From positions 1-28,378 of the forward strand of contig CAZMZP010000008.1 in NCBI GenBank assembly GCA_964570935.1: a DNA stretch of 28,378 nucleotides. Direction: 5' to 3'. Source of the DNA: JAFGJU01 sp964570935 (GTDB lineage Bacteria > Eisenbacteria > RBG-16-71-46 > JAFGJU01). Positions 16,610 to 23,259 of the stretch are shown piece after piece. The notes beneath the pieces are model-generated. The model worked only from the letters and a program-made list of their open reading frames with translations, was not told the origin of the DNA and searched no databases. The translations under genes were made by a program, and so were the position numbers. Within the stretch, counting starts at the first letter, position 1. The number at the start of each line of letters is the position of its first letter.

Positions 16610-16621
16610 ACCAGGTTTGAC
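16605..16621. promoter_or_regulatory. Perfect 17-bp palindrome joining two divergent -35 elements
   Basis: GTCAAACC, a central A at 16613, then GGTTTGAC: eight-bp arms with exact symmetry. The left arm contains the -35 of the minus-strand peptidase promoter and the right arm the -35 of the plus-strand OPT promoter. Part of the symmetry follows from two TTGAC elements facing apart, but the flanking AACC/GGTT also match. A dimeric regulator here could control both genes. Confidence 0.55.
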
Positions 16622-16645
16622 TCGTGATGTCGCATCCAATACAAT
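16617..16645 (+). promoter_or_regulatory. Strong sigma70-type promoter giving an apparently leaderless OPT mRNA
   Basis: TTGACT at 16617-16622, a 17-bp spacer and TACAAT at 16640-16645; five of six matches in each hexamer. Transcription is expected 6-8 bases after the -10, at about 16652-16653, which is where an in-frame GTG begins. Confidence 0.65.
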
Positions 16646-16652
16646 GTCGGGC

Positions 16653-18593
16653 GTGACAACGCCTAAAGAAGATACTCCGTTTGTGCCTTACTGCCCTGCC
16701 TCGATGAAGGTGCCGGAGTTCACTCTCCGCGCGCTCATCCTTGGCATCGTCATCGGCGTCGTCTTCGGCGCCGCAAACGCCTTCCTGGGCCTCAAGACCG
16801 GCACGACAGTGAGCGCGTCCATCCCCGCCGCCGTCATGTCGATGGCCATACTCAGAGGAGTCCTCAAGAAGGGCACCGTTCTCGAGAACAACATGGTGCA
16901 GACCATCGGGTCTTCCGGGGAGTCGCTGGCCGCGGGAGTCGTGTTCACGATACCGGCCTTCATGTTCCTCGGAATAGACATCTCGCAGTTTCGCATCTTT
17001 CTTCTGGCCGTCACCGGCGGGCTGCTCGGCATACTGTTCATGATTCCGCTCAGGCACTATTTGATGGTGAAGGAGCACCGGGTCCTGCCGTTCCCGGAGG
17101 GCACGGCCTGCGCGAGCGTCCTGGTCGCCGGCGAAGAGGGCGGAGCCAAGGCGCGGTATGTGTTCTACGGCATCCTCGTGGGCGGTCTGTACAGGTTCGG
17201 GATGGCCGGTCTCAAGCTGTGGCGGGACGTTCCGTCGTGGAGTTTCACCAGGCTCCACAAGGCCGGCCTCGCGTTCGAATTCTCACCGATTCTGCTGGGA
17301 GTGGGATACCTGATCGGGCCCAGGATATCCGCCATGATGCTGTCCGGAGGACTGCTCGCCTGGTTTGTGCTGATACCGCTGTTCGACCTGATCGGAGGGC
17401 AGTCCAATCAGGTCTTGTTTCCCGGAACTGTTCCCATTTCCCAGATGACCTCGGACGACATCTGGAACTTCTACATAAGATACATCGGCGCAGGCGGTGT
17501 CGCCATGGGCGGGGTGATGAGTCTGATCAAGGCGCTGCCGTCCGTGGTGGCTTCGGCCAGACACGGCCTCTCGGGCCTGAGAGGCTCCAATATCGGTGGC
17601 CAGGCCGACAGGACCCAGAAAGACATCCCAATGTCCATAGTCTTCCTCGGAGCCCTGCTGATTGCGGTCCTGCTCTTCATCGTACCTCAATTCGGAATCG
17701 GCGCGGTCGGCGCCGTCATAGTGCTTCTGGCTTCGTTCTTCTTCGTGGTCGTGTCGTCCAGAATGGTGGGGCTGATAGGCTCGACCAATCAGCCGGTCTC
17801 GGGCATGACCATAACGGCACTGCTGGCGACGTGCGTGGTTTTCGTGGGCATGGGCAAGACTGACGCCGCCGGGATGGGCGCCGCCATCACCATCGGCGCG
17901 ATAGTGTGCATAGCCATAAGCATGTCGGGCGACGCTTCCCAGGACCTCAAGACGGGGGCGCTCGTGGGGGCCACGCCCAGCAAGCAGCAGTGGGGAGAGA
18001 TCGTGGCCGTCCTCGCGGTGGCGGCGGCGACCGGATGGATCCTGGAGCTCCTGAACAGGGCGTACGGGATAGGATCACGGGAGCTCTCGGCCCCACAGTC
18101 CAAGCTCATGGCGGACCTGGTCAGGGGAGTCATGGGAGGCGCGCTGCCGTGGGGCCTCCTGATGATGGGCGCGGCCATCGGCCTGGTGGTGGAGCTTCTG
18201 GGGATCCCGGCCCTGCCTTTCGCGATAGGGCTTTACCTGCCGCTTTCCACATCCAGTCCGATGATCTTCGGAGGGCTGATCTCATTCGCCGTCACCCGGT
18301 TCAGCAGGGGAGAGGCTCTCAAGCATCGCGGAGGGGTCGGTACGCTTTACAGCTCCGGCCTTGTGGCGGGAGACGCCCTCATGGGAATCATCATCGCGGT
18401 CCTGACGGTGATTCCTTACCAGCTCGCCACCGGAGAGAAGGGCCGGTTCGTCGAACGGCTGGCCCTGAGGACGCCCGCGGCCGGCGGCTGGATGGAGGAC
18501 GTCATCTCGATTGTGCTTTACGGCCTGGTCTGCGCGCTGCTGACACTGACCGTGTTCAGGACCCGTCGCCCGCCGCGCGATTTTGCGCATTGA
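16653..18593 (+). CDS. OPT family oligopeptide transporter
   Basis: Inner-membrane proton-coupled transporter of the oligopeptide transporter (OPT) superfamily, importing peptides or sometimes metal chelates. About 646 residues with some 14-16 membrane segments. Recognisable OPT marks include EFTLRALILGIVIGVVFGAA, AFLGLKTGTTVSASIPAAV, NNMVQTIGSSGESLAAGVVF, RVLPFPEGTACASVL and GSTNQPVSGMTITALL. The reading frame extends upstream to 16470, but 16470-16640 contains promoter elements and codes an atypical leader. ATG 16644 overlaps the -10 hexamer and would not be transcribed from that promoter; GTG 16653 coincides with the expected transcript start, so a leaderless start there was chosen. No Shine-Dalgarno site is visible. 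The adjacent divergent exported peptidase could supply its peptides. Confidence 0.92.
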   Translation: MTTPKEDTPFVPYCPASMKVPEFTLRALILGIVIGVVFGAANAFLGLKTGTTVSASIPAAVMSMAILRGVLKKGTVLENNMVQTIGSSGESLAAGVVFTIPAFMFLGIDISQFRIFLLAVTGGLLGILFMIPLRHYLMVKEHRVLPFPEGTACASVLVAGEEGGAKARYVFYGILVGGLYRFGMAGLKLWRDVPSWSFTRLHKAGLAFEFSPILLGVGYLIGPRISAMMLSGGLLAWFVLIPLFDLIGGQSNQVLFPGTVPISQMTSDDIWNFYIRYIGAGGVAMGGVMSLIKALPSVVASARHGLSGLRGSNIGGQADRTQKDIPMSIVFLGALLIAVLLFIVPQFGIGAVGAVIVLLASFFFVVVSSRMVGLIGSTNQPVSGMTITALLATCVVFVGMGKTDAAGMGAAITIGAIVCIAISMSGDASQDLKTGALVGATPSKQQWGEIVAVLAVAAATGWILELLNRAYGIGSRELSAPQSKLMADLVRGVMGGALPWGLLMMGAAIGLVVELLGIPALPFAIGLYLPLSTSSPMIFGGLISFAVTRFSRGEALKHRGGVGTLYSSGLVAGDALMGIIIAVLTVIPYQLATGEKGRFVERLALRTPAAGGWMEDVISIVLYGLVCALLTLTVFRTRRPPRDFAH

Positions 18594-18618
18594 CAATAAA
18601 CCGCCCCCTCCATAAGAT
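18590..18618 (+). promoter_or_regulatory. Sigma70-type promoter overlapping the OPT stop codon
   Basis: TTGACA at 18590-18595, 17-bp spacer, TAAGAT at 18613-18618. The -35 is consensus and contains the OPT stop codon TGA (18591-18593). Transcription would start near 18625, leaving a leader of about 200 nt before the prenyltransferase ATG at 18825. Confidence 0.6.
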
Positions 18619-18635
18619 GGCGCCGGAATCAAAAC

Positions 18636-18714
18636 TGTGCCGAGGCCGCTCCAGGCCCAGGCACAAAGGCCGGGGCTTAAGGGTGATTCCGCAGGGCATC
18701 TGTGGTAACGGAAT
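18636..18714 (+). promoter_or_regulatory. Structured 5' leader of the prenyltransferase gene
   Basis: Two hairpins lie in the predicted leader. First: TGTGCC (18636-18641) pairs with GGCACA (18660-18665), then a 2x2 internal loop, then GGCC (18644-18647) with GGCC (18654-18657) and a 6-nt loop. Second: ATTCCG-CAG (18686-18694) pairs with CTG (18700-18702) and CGGAAT (18709-18714), leaving a TGGTAA bulge. No known riboswitch consensus was recognised. The remainder, to 18788, includes a pyrimidine tract (18774-18786) with T7 but only a 4-bp stem before it. Confidence 0.35.
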
Positions 18715-18788
18715 ACAGGCGAGCTCCGTTCGACCTCCATCGTCGCCGTTCCCCATGGCCGCCCTGCCCCTGGCCCCTCTTTTTTTCA

Positions 18789-18828
18789 CCGCGACACATC
18801 ACACATGACCGCGACACATCACACATGA
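18789..18828 (+). repeat. Perfect 20-bp tandem duplication spanning the start codon
   Basis: Bases 18789-18808 are repeated exactly as 18809-18828. Each unit begins CCGCGACACAT and ends CACATGA. The second copy carries the prenyltransferase ATG (18825). The first copy's ATG (18805) opens a seven-codon ORF, MTATHHT, whose TGA at 18826-18828 overlaps that ATG as ATGA. Neither start has a visible Shine-Dalgarno site. Confidence 0.85.
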
Positions 18829-19739
18829 AAAGAGTACTGCTGTTTCTGAAGGAGATGCGGGCGCCGTTCTTCACGGCCTCGGTCATTCCGGTGATACTGG
18901 GCGTCTCGGTGGCGTGGTCGGAGACGGGCGTGTTCGCGCCCGGGCTCTTCGCGCTCACCCTGGTCGCGGGGATGTGCCTCCACGCGGGCACCAACGTCGC
19001 GAACGACTATTTCGACCACAAGAGCGGCGACGACGAAATCAACGTGGAGTTCGTCAGCCCCTTCACCGGCGGGAGCCGCCTGATACAGAAGGGGCTGCTG
19101 AGCCCGCAGGCGGTGCTGGTGGAGTCCCTGGTGCTGTTCGCCATCGGCGGCGCCATCGGCGTGTACCTCGCCGCCACGAGGGGTCTTGCGATACTGCTGC
19201 TCGGCGTGATCGGCGCCTTTTGCGGGTTTTTCTACACGGCCCCTCCCCTCAATATAGCGGCGCGTGGAATAGGCGAGCTGACCGTCGGGTTCAATTTCGG
19301 CACGCTCATGGTGCTGGGCGCGTACTACGTCCAGACAGGACGGTTCTCCGCCGCCGCGTTCCTGGCTTCGCTGCCCGTGACGCTGCTCATTGCCGACGTG
19401 CTCTACATCAACGAGTTTCCCGACTGCGTCGCGGACAAGGCGGTGGGAAAGACGCACCTCGTCGCGAGACTGGGGAAGGAGAAGGCGGTGTGGGGGTACC
19501 TCGCGCTGACGCTGGCAGCGTACGTCTCCATACTCATTCCGGTCGTGGCCCGCGCCATCCCGCCCTACTGTCTACTGGGGTTGCTGACTCTCCCGATAGC
19601 GATGAAGGCGATAAGCGTCGCGGTCACCAATTACGCGGATTCTCCGAAGCTTGCCCCGGCAAATGCTGCTACAATTCAACTGCACATGTTGACCGGGCTC
19701 CTGGTGTCCGTGGGCTTCATCCTCGACCGGGTGCTCTGA
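18825..19739 (+). CDS. menA: UbiA/MenA-type prenyltransferase (1,4-dihydroxy-2-naphthoate octaprenyltransferase-like)
   Basis: Integral-membrane enzyme of 304 residues that joins a polyprenyl diphosphate to an aromatic ring, probably in menaquinone synthesis. Two magnesium-binding aspartate motifs are present: NVANDYFDHKSGDDE (57-71) and NEFPDCVADKAVGKT in the second half, the MenA-like pattern. PPLNIAARGIGELTVG (YSxGP..K-type loop region) and about eight to nine membrane helices also fit. The frame is open upstream to 18702, but that part codes an arginine/proline-rich, non-homologous stretch; the family match begins at ATG 18825. No other menaquinone gene is nearby, so MenA rather than another UbiA homologue is inference. 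The next gene follows by 25 bp and is probably cotranscribed. Confidence 0.85.
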   Translation: MKRVLLFLKEMRAPFFTASVIPVILGVSVAWSETGVFAPGLFALTLVAGMCLHAGTNVANDYFDHKSGDDEINVEFVSPFTGGSRLIQKGLLSPQAVLVESLVLFAIGGAIGVYLAATRGLAILLLGVIGAFCGFFYTAPPLNIAARGIGELTVGFNFGTLMVLGAYYVQTGRFSAAAFLASLPVTLLIADVLYINEFPDCVADKAVGKTHLVARLGKEKAVWGYLALTLAAYVSILIPVVARAIPPYCLLGLLTLPIAMKAISVAVTNYADSPKLAPANAATIQLHMLTGLLVSVGFILDRVL

Positions 19740-19764
19740 CGAAAAGCAACAGGAGGTGTTTGAC

Positions 19765-20559
19765 GTGGAAACTCCCGGCACTCTTGCACGAATTCGAGCG
19801 AAAGCGGCGCGGCGCGGCGCTTCTTTTGGTGTCATCCTGTTGATGCTTGTCGCAGTCGTCGTGCCACTCGTGTCTTTCCCCGGCGTGTCGTCGGCAGCCG
19901 TGGACTGGACGCTGAGCACGGACATTCCCAAGAAACCTTCCAGCGTCAAGCTCTCGGGCCTGGACAGCGGCACCGCGTACGACCTTTGGGTCGACGTGCT
20001 CGTCACGAACTACGGAATCTCAGTCAAGTTCGTGAAGGGCCTGTATGACCGGGGCTACGACTATGGTGACATTGCGCTCCTGATGGAGATCTCCCGGGCG
20101 GCCCGGAAAGAGCCCGAAGACGTGGCCCCGCTCAAGCGACAGGGACGGGGACTGGGTTGGGGCGCCATAGCGAAGAGACTGGGAGTCCACCCGGCGTCCC
20201 TGGAGAGGGCCAAGGGCAACGACTCGCTCTTCAGACGGTACACGCTCTCGCGCTGCCTGGCGAACTACCACAAAATGCCGGACGACCGAGCGGTCGTGCT
20301 CATGAACGAGAAGGGCTACGGTTTCGAAGAGATCGTGCTGGCCGCGAACGTCTGCGCTCACACCGGAAGTCCGCTGCGGAGCGTGGTGTCCGCGCGGCAG
20401 AGCGGGATGAAGTGGCGTTTCGTGGCGGAGAAACACAAGATGTCACCCGCCAAGCTGGGCACCCCGCCGGCGAAACCGGGGGCGGCGAAGGACAAGGCAG
20501 CCGCGCCGTCAAAGGCGGGAAAGACCTCCAAGGATTCCAAGTCACAGGGGAAGAAGTGA
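19765..20559 (+). CDS. Exported protein with two tandem GxGW/HPxxL helical repeats
   Basis: Not a family I can name. The 264-residue product has an N-terminal signal peptide or anchor (RIRAKAARR, then FGVILLMLVAVVVPLVSF, ending VSSAA at 41-45). Two similar units follow. Unit 1 (about 72-146) has YDLWVDVLV, GYDYGDI, RQGRGLGWGAIAKRLGVHPASL; unit 2 (about 160-231) has YTLSRCLAN, GYGFEEI, RQSGMKWRFVAEKHKMSPAKL. Each looks like a bundle of short helices ending in a helix-turn-helix-like segment. The last 35 residues are a lysine/alanine/proline-rich disordered tail. GTG 19765 is spaced eight bases after AGGAGG (19751-19756), which decides the start over GTG 19756. The gene sits 25 bp after the prenyltransferase gene. 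Confidence 0.8.
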   Translation: METPGTLARIRAKAARRGASFGVILLMLVAVVVPLVSFPGVSSAAVDWTLSTDIPKKPSSVKLSGLDSGTAYDLWVDVLVTNYGISVKFVKGLYDRGYDYGDIALLMEISRAARKEPEDVAPLKRQGRGLGWGAIAKRLGVHPASLERAKGNDSLFRRYTLSRCLANYHKMPDDRAVVLMNEKGYGFEEIVLAANVCAHTGSPLRSVVSARQSGMKWRFVAEKHKMSPAKLGTPPAKPGAAKDKAAAPSKAGKTSKDSKSQGKK

Positions 20560-20616
20560 GGAGACGGTGCCTGGGGAGACGGCGCTCGCCAGTCGAGGAA
20601 CGCGCGCCGTGGTGCC

Positions 20617-20645
20617 AAGGCGCTCACCGGCCTGCCCGGCGCCTT
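20617..20645. terminator. GC hairpin between convergent genes
   Basis: AAGGCGC at 20617-20623 is the exact complement of GCGCCTT at 20639-20645, with a 15-nt loop. It lies between the repeat-protein stop (20559) and the stop of the convergent ABC permease gene (20660). TT ends the stem on one side and AA on the other; there is no longer T tract. Confidence 0.4.
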
Positions 20646-20659
20646 CCGGGAGGATTCGG

Positions 20660-22249
20660 TCACCGCTGCGCAGTCAGCCTGCGCCTGGAGAAAAGCAGCA
20701 CCCCCGCCGCAAAGAGCAGGACCGTGAGACCGACCTGCATCATGACGTTCCACTGAACCTCGGAGAAGCCCTTCCCGAAGGTGAGCACGCTCACGAGCGC
20801 CTTGGTAGTGTGAGTCCACGGCGATAGGTCCATGAGCCCCAGAGAGTGCCCGAAGAAGTTCTTGAGGATGACCACGTCGCGGATGGGGAAGAAGGCGCCG
20901 CTCAGGAAGCTCACCGGCACGGCAATCATCGTGGCGATGGCAGAGGCCTGCTTCTCGTTCTTCGCCAGGCTGGCCAGTATCAGCGCCAGTGAAATCGAGG
21001 ACAGGCTCCCCAGAATGACCAGTCCCACTCCGGCGACAATGCTCCCAACATTGTGATATCCGAGCAGCTTCGCCACCCCGAACAACAGAATCAGCTGCAG
21101 CAACGAGAGCAGCAGCCACGGGAGCGTGTTGCCAAGGAAATAGTCCAGGGAGCTCATCCTGGTCAGCTTCAGTCGCTCGAGGTGTCCCTGGGTCAGGTCA
21201 AGCATCAGCGTCACGCTCACCAGCGACACGAGCATCAGGAGCGCGAACACTATGATGCCGGGCACCTGGTAGTCGAACACGGTCCTGGTCTCGACGGCCA
21301 CGCTGGAGTTTTCGAGCGAGACCAGTTCCTTCCCGGCAGGGCCGAGGTCCACGGGCAGGAACTCCCTGGCTTCCTCCAGGCTCCGGCGGCTCACCCCTTT
21401 CAGGAATTCGTCCAGCACGTTCCTGATGACTCCTCCGGCCATCGTGAACCCCAGGTTCGACGGGTCGCCGGCGAGGTTGAGCGCGACCGGGGCCGCCTTC
21501 CTGGAAGGCAGCGAGAGGGAATCGAGCGGCACGCCCGACTTCTTCTCGCTCCGCTCCAGCCGCCGCGAGACGTCGTCTATCATCTTCTGGATTTCCGGCA
21601 CGGTCGGCTTCCGGCCGAACGCACCCCCGGCCGCGCCTGCAGCGCTGCTTCCGCTTGCGGCCCCTCCCGTGCCCGTAGCGCCTCCGGCGCTCGCAGGGCC
21701 GCCAGGCGCCTGTGCCCGGCCCGAGAACTTGTCCATGGCTCCCACAAAGACCTTGCCCATGGCATCTTCCATGGCCATGGCCATCGCCGCCCTCGTGAAG
21801 CCGGCCGGTATGATCAGTGCCGCGTCGAAGTCTCCCGAGGAGACTTTCTTGAACGCCTCCAATTCACGCAGGGTGTCAACAACGACGAAGACGGCGCTTT
21901 CCGGTTTCTTCGCGGCGAGGCGCAGGGAATCGAGACTCATCAGTCCGGAGGAGGAGGAATCCGGGCCTATCCAGTCGGCCGAGGACGAATACGACAAAGA
22001 CTCCAGAACGTCCACGAGGATTTCTCCCAGGCGGAGCGTGTCGGGGCGGCTGCCGAAGTTCACGCGCAGGCCCTCGTCGTGGTTCACGACCGCGAGGTCC
22101 AGTCTCTGGTTCCTCATGGGGCCCGTCTTGCCGAAGGCCATGGAGAAGATTAACAGGAAGAACGCGGGGAAGAGGATGGCGAAGAAAAGGGTGAACAGGT
22201 CCCGCGACATCCTCTTTGCCACGGTGAACGAAAGCGGCAGGAATCTCAT
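20660..22249 (-). CDS. ABC-2 type transporter permease
   Basis: Membrane subunit of an ABC exporter, 529 residues, of the ABC-2 (ABC2_membrane_3-like) class. A first helix (LFTLFFAILFPAFFLLIFSMAF, about 18-40) is followed by a large extracytoplasmic domain to about residue 310, then five helices, including IIVFALLMLVSLVSVTLML, WLLLSLLQLILLFGVAKLL and VGLVILGSLSSISLALIL, ending VLLFAAGVLLFSRRR. This is the 1+5 layout of drug, lipid or Na+ exporters. The outer domain has an alanine/glycine-rich linker (GGPASAGGATGTGGAASGSS). Its ATG overlaps the ATPase stop by four bases (ATGA), so the two are translationally coupled. Substrate is unknown. Confidence 0.9.
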   Translation of the reverse strand: MRFLPLSFTVAKRMSRDLFTLFFAILFPAFFLLIFSMAFGKTGPMRNQRLDLAVVNHDEGLRVNFGSRPDTLRLGEILVDVLESLSYSSSADWIGPDSSSSGLMSLDSLRLAAKKPESAVFVVVDTLRELEAFKKVSSGDFDAALIIPAGFTRAAMAMAMEDAMGKVFVGAMDKFSGRAQAPGGPASAGGATGTGGAASGSSAAGAAGGAFGRKPTVPEIQKMIDDVSRRLERSEKKSGVPLDSLSLPSRKAAPVALNLAGDPSNLGFTMAGGVIRNVLDEFLKGVSRRSLEEAREFLPVDLGPAGKELVSLENSSVAVETRTVFDYQVPGIIVFALLMLVSLVSVTLMLDLTQGHLERLKLTRMSSLDYFLGNTLPWLLLSLLQLILLFGVAKLLGYHNVGSIVAGVGLVILGSLSSISLALILASLAKNEKQASAIATMIAVPVSFLSGAFFPIRDVVILKNFFGHSLGLMDLSPWTHTTKALVSVLTFGKGFSEVQWNVMMQVGLTVLLFAAGVLLFSRRRLTAQR

Positions 22250-23220
22250 CCATCCCTCAGAGACCGTCCGGTCAGTTTCAGGAAGACGTCTTCGAGCGTG
22301 TTCGGCCTGAGTCGGGTGTTGCGAATCACGGCTGCGGACGAGGTCAGCGCCTCGACTATTCCGGGGAACCGCTCCATGATGTTGAGCCCGCGGACCGAGA
22401 TCGTGTTCGCGGAAGCGCTTTCTTGCTCTACCCGGCCGTGCCGCCGCACCGCTTCCACGGCCTCCCGCGACGGAGCGCGGTCGAGCTCGATTTCCAGCAC
22501 GTCGCCCTCGCCGATGCTGCGCCTCAGGCTCTCCGGGGCGTCCAGCACGAGCATCTTGCCGTGGTCGAGAACGCCGACTCTGTCGCTCAGGCGGTCGGCC
22601 TCCTCCATGGAGTGAGTCGTGAGGATGACCGTTCGCCGTCCGTCCTCCGTGAGCTGGGTTATTCGCTCCCAGAGCAGAGCTCGGGACTGCGGGTCGAGGC
22701 CCGCGGACGGCTCGTCCAGCATTATCACGTCCGGGCCGTGCACCAGGGCCAGAGCAAGGTTGAGCCTGCGCTTGAGGCCTCCCGACAGCCGTTTCACCGG
22801 CTGGTTGCGCTTTTCGCCCAGGGAGAATTCGCTTATGAGGCGCTCCGCGTCGGCCCGGAGCGTCCTAGCCGGCACGTCGTACATCCTTCCGATGAGACTC
22901 AAGTGTTCCAACACCGTGAGCTCCGGCCAGAGCACCGTCTCCTGCGGGCAGACTCCGAGCCTGCTCTTCACTTTCTGGCGTCCGGTTGTGATCTCTTCGC
23001 CGTGTATGAACACCTGCCCCGAGGTGGGTCTGAGGAGGCCAAGCATCATGCGGATTGTGGTGGTCTTGCCCGCGCCGTTCGGCCCGAGCAGACCGAACAC
23101 CTCGCCCGGCCTTATGTCAAGGTCGAGCGAGTCCACGGCCAGGGGCCCCTTGTCGTAGCCCTTCGAGAGGTTCCTGGTTGCTACTGACAATTTTGTGAGG
23201 TCGTCGGCCTGGAGTTCCAT
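22246..23220 (-). CDS. ABC transporter ATP-binding protein
   Basis: ATPase subunit pairing with the adjacent permease; 324 residues from ATG 23220. All nucleotide-binding motifs are present: Walker A GPNGAGKTT, Q-loop VCPQETVLWPE, signature RLSGGLKRRLNLALAL, Walker B VIMLDEPSAGLDP, and switch histidine in LTTHSMEEAD. The last 90 residues are the DUF4162-like C-terminal domain typical of ABC-2 exporters. The start is uncertain: an in-frame GTG at 23235 adds five residues, and neither codon has a strong ribosome-binding site. The gene follows the M29-like aminopeptidase gene by about 40 bp on the same strand, so the three genes form an operon. Confidence 0.93.
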   Translation of the reverse strand: MELQADDLTKLSVATRNLSKGYDKGPLAVDSLDLDIRPGEVFGLLGPNGAGKTTTIRMMLGLLRPTSGQVFIHGEEITTGRQKVKSRLGVCPQETVLWPELTVLEHLSLIGRMYDVPARTLRADAERLISEFSLGEKRNQPVKRLSGGLKRRLNLALALVHGPDVIMLDEPSAGLDPQSRALLWERITQLTEDGRRTVILTTHSMEEADRLSDRVGVLDHGKMLVLDAPESLRRSIGEGDVLEIELDRAPSREAVEAVRRHGRVEQESASANTISVRGLNIMERFPGIVEALTSSAAVIRNTRLRPNTLEDVFLKLTGRSLRDG

Positions 23221-23259
23221 CTTGTTCTCAAGCACTGCGGGAATGACCGGCCTGAAGGC

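Noticed and set aside
16470..16652. Upstream extension of the OPT transporter
   Set aside because: The added residues include three cysteines and no membrane segment, and the DNA holds two promoters and a palindrome.
18755..18786. Intrinsic terminator before the prenyltransferase gene
   Set aside because: The T7 tract is preceded only by a 4-bp GGCC/GGCC stem with an 11-nt loop, too weak to claim.
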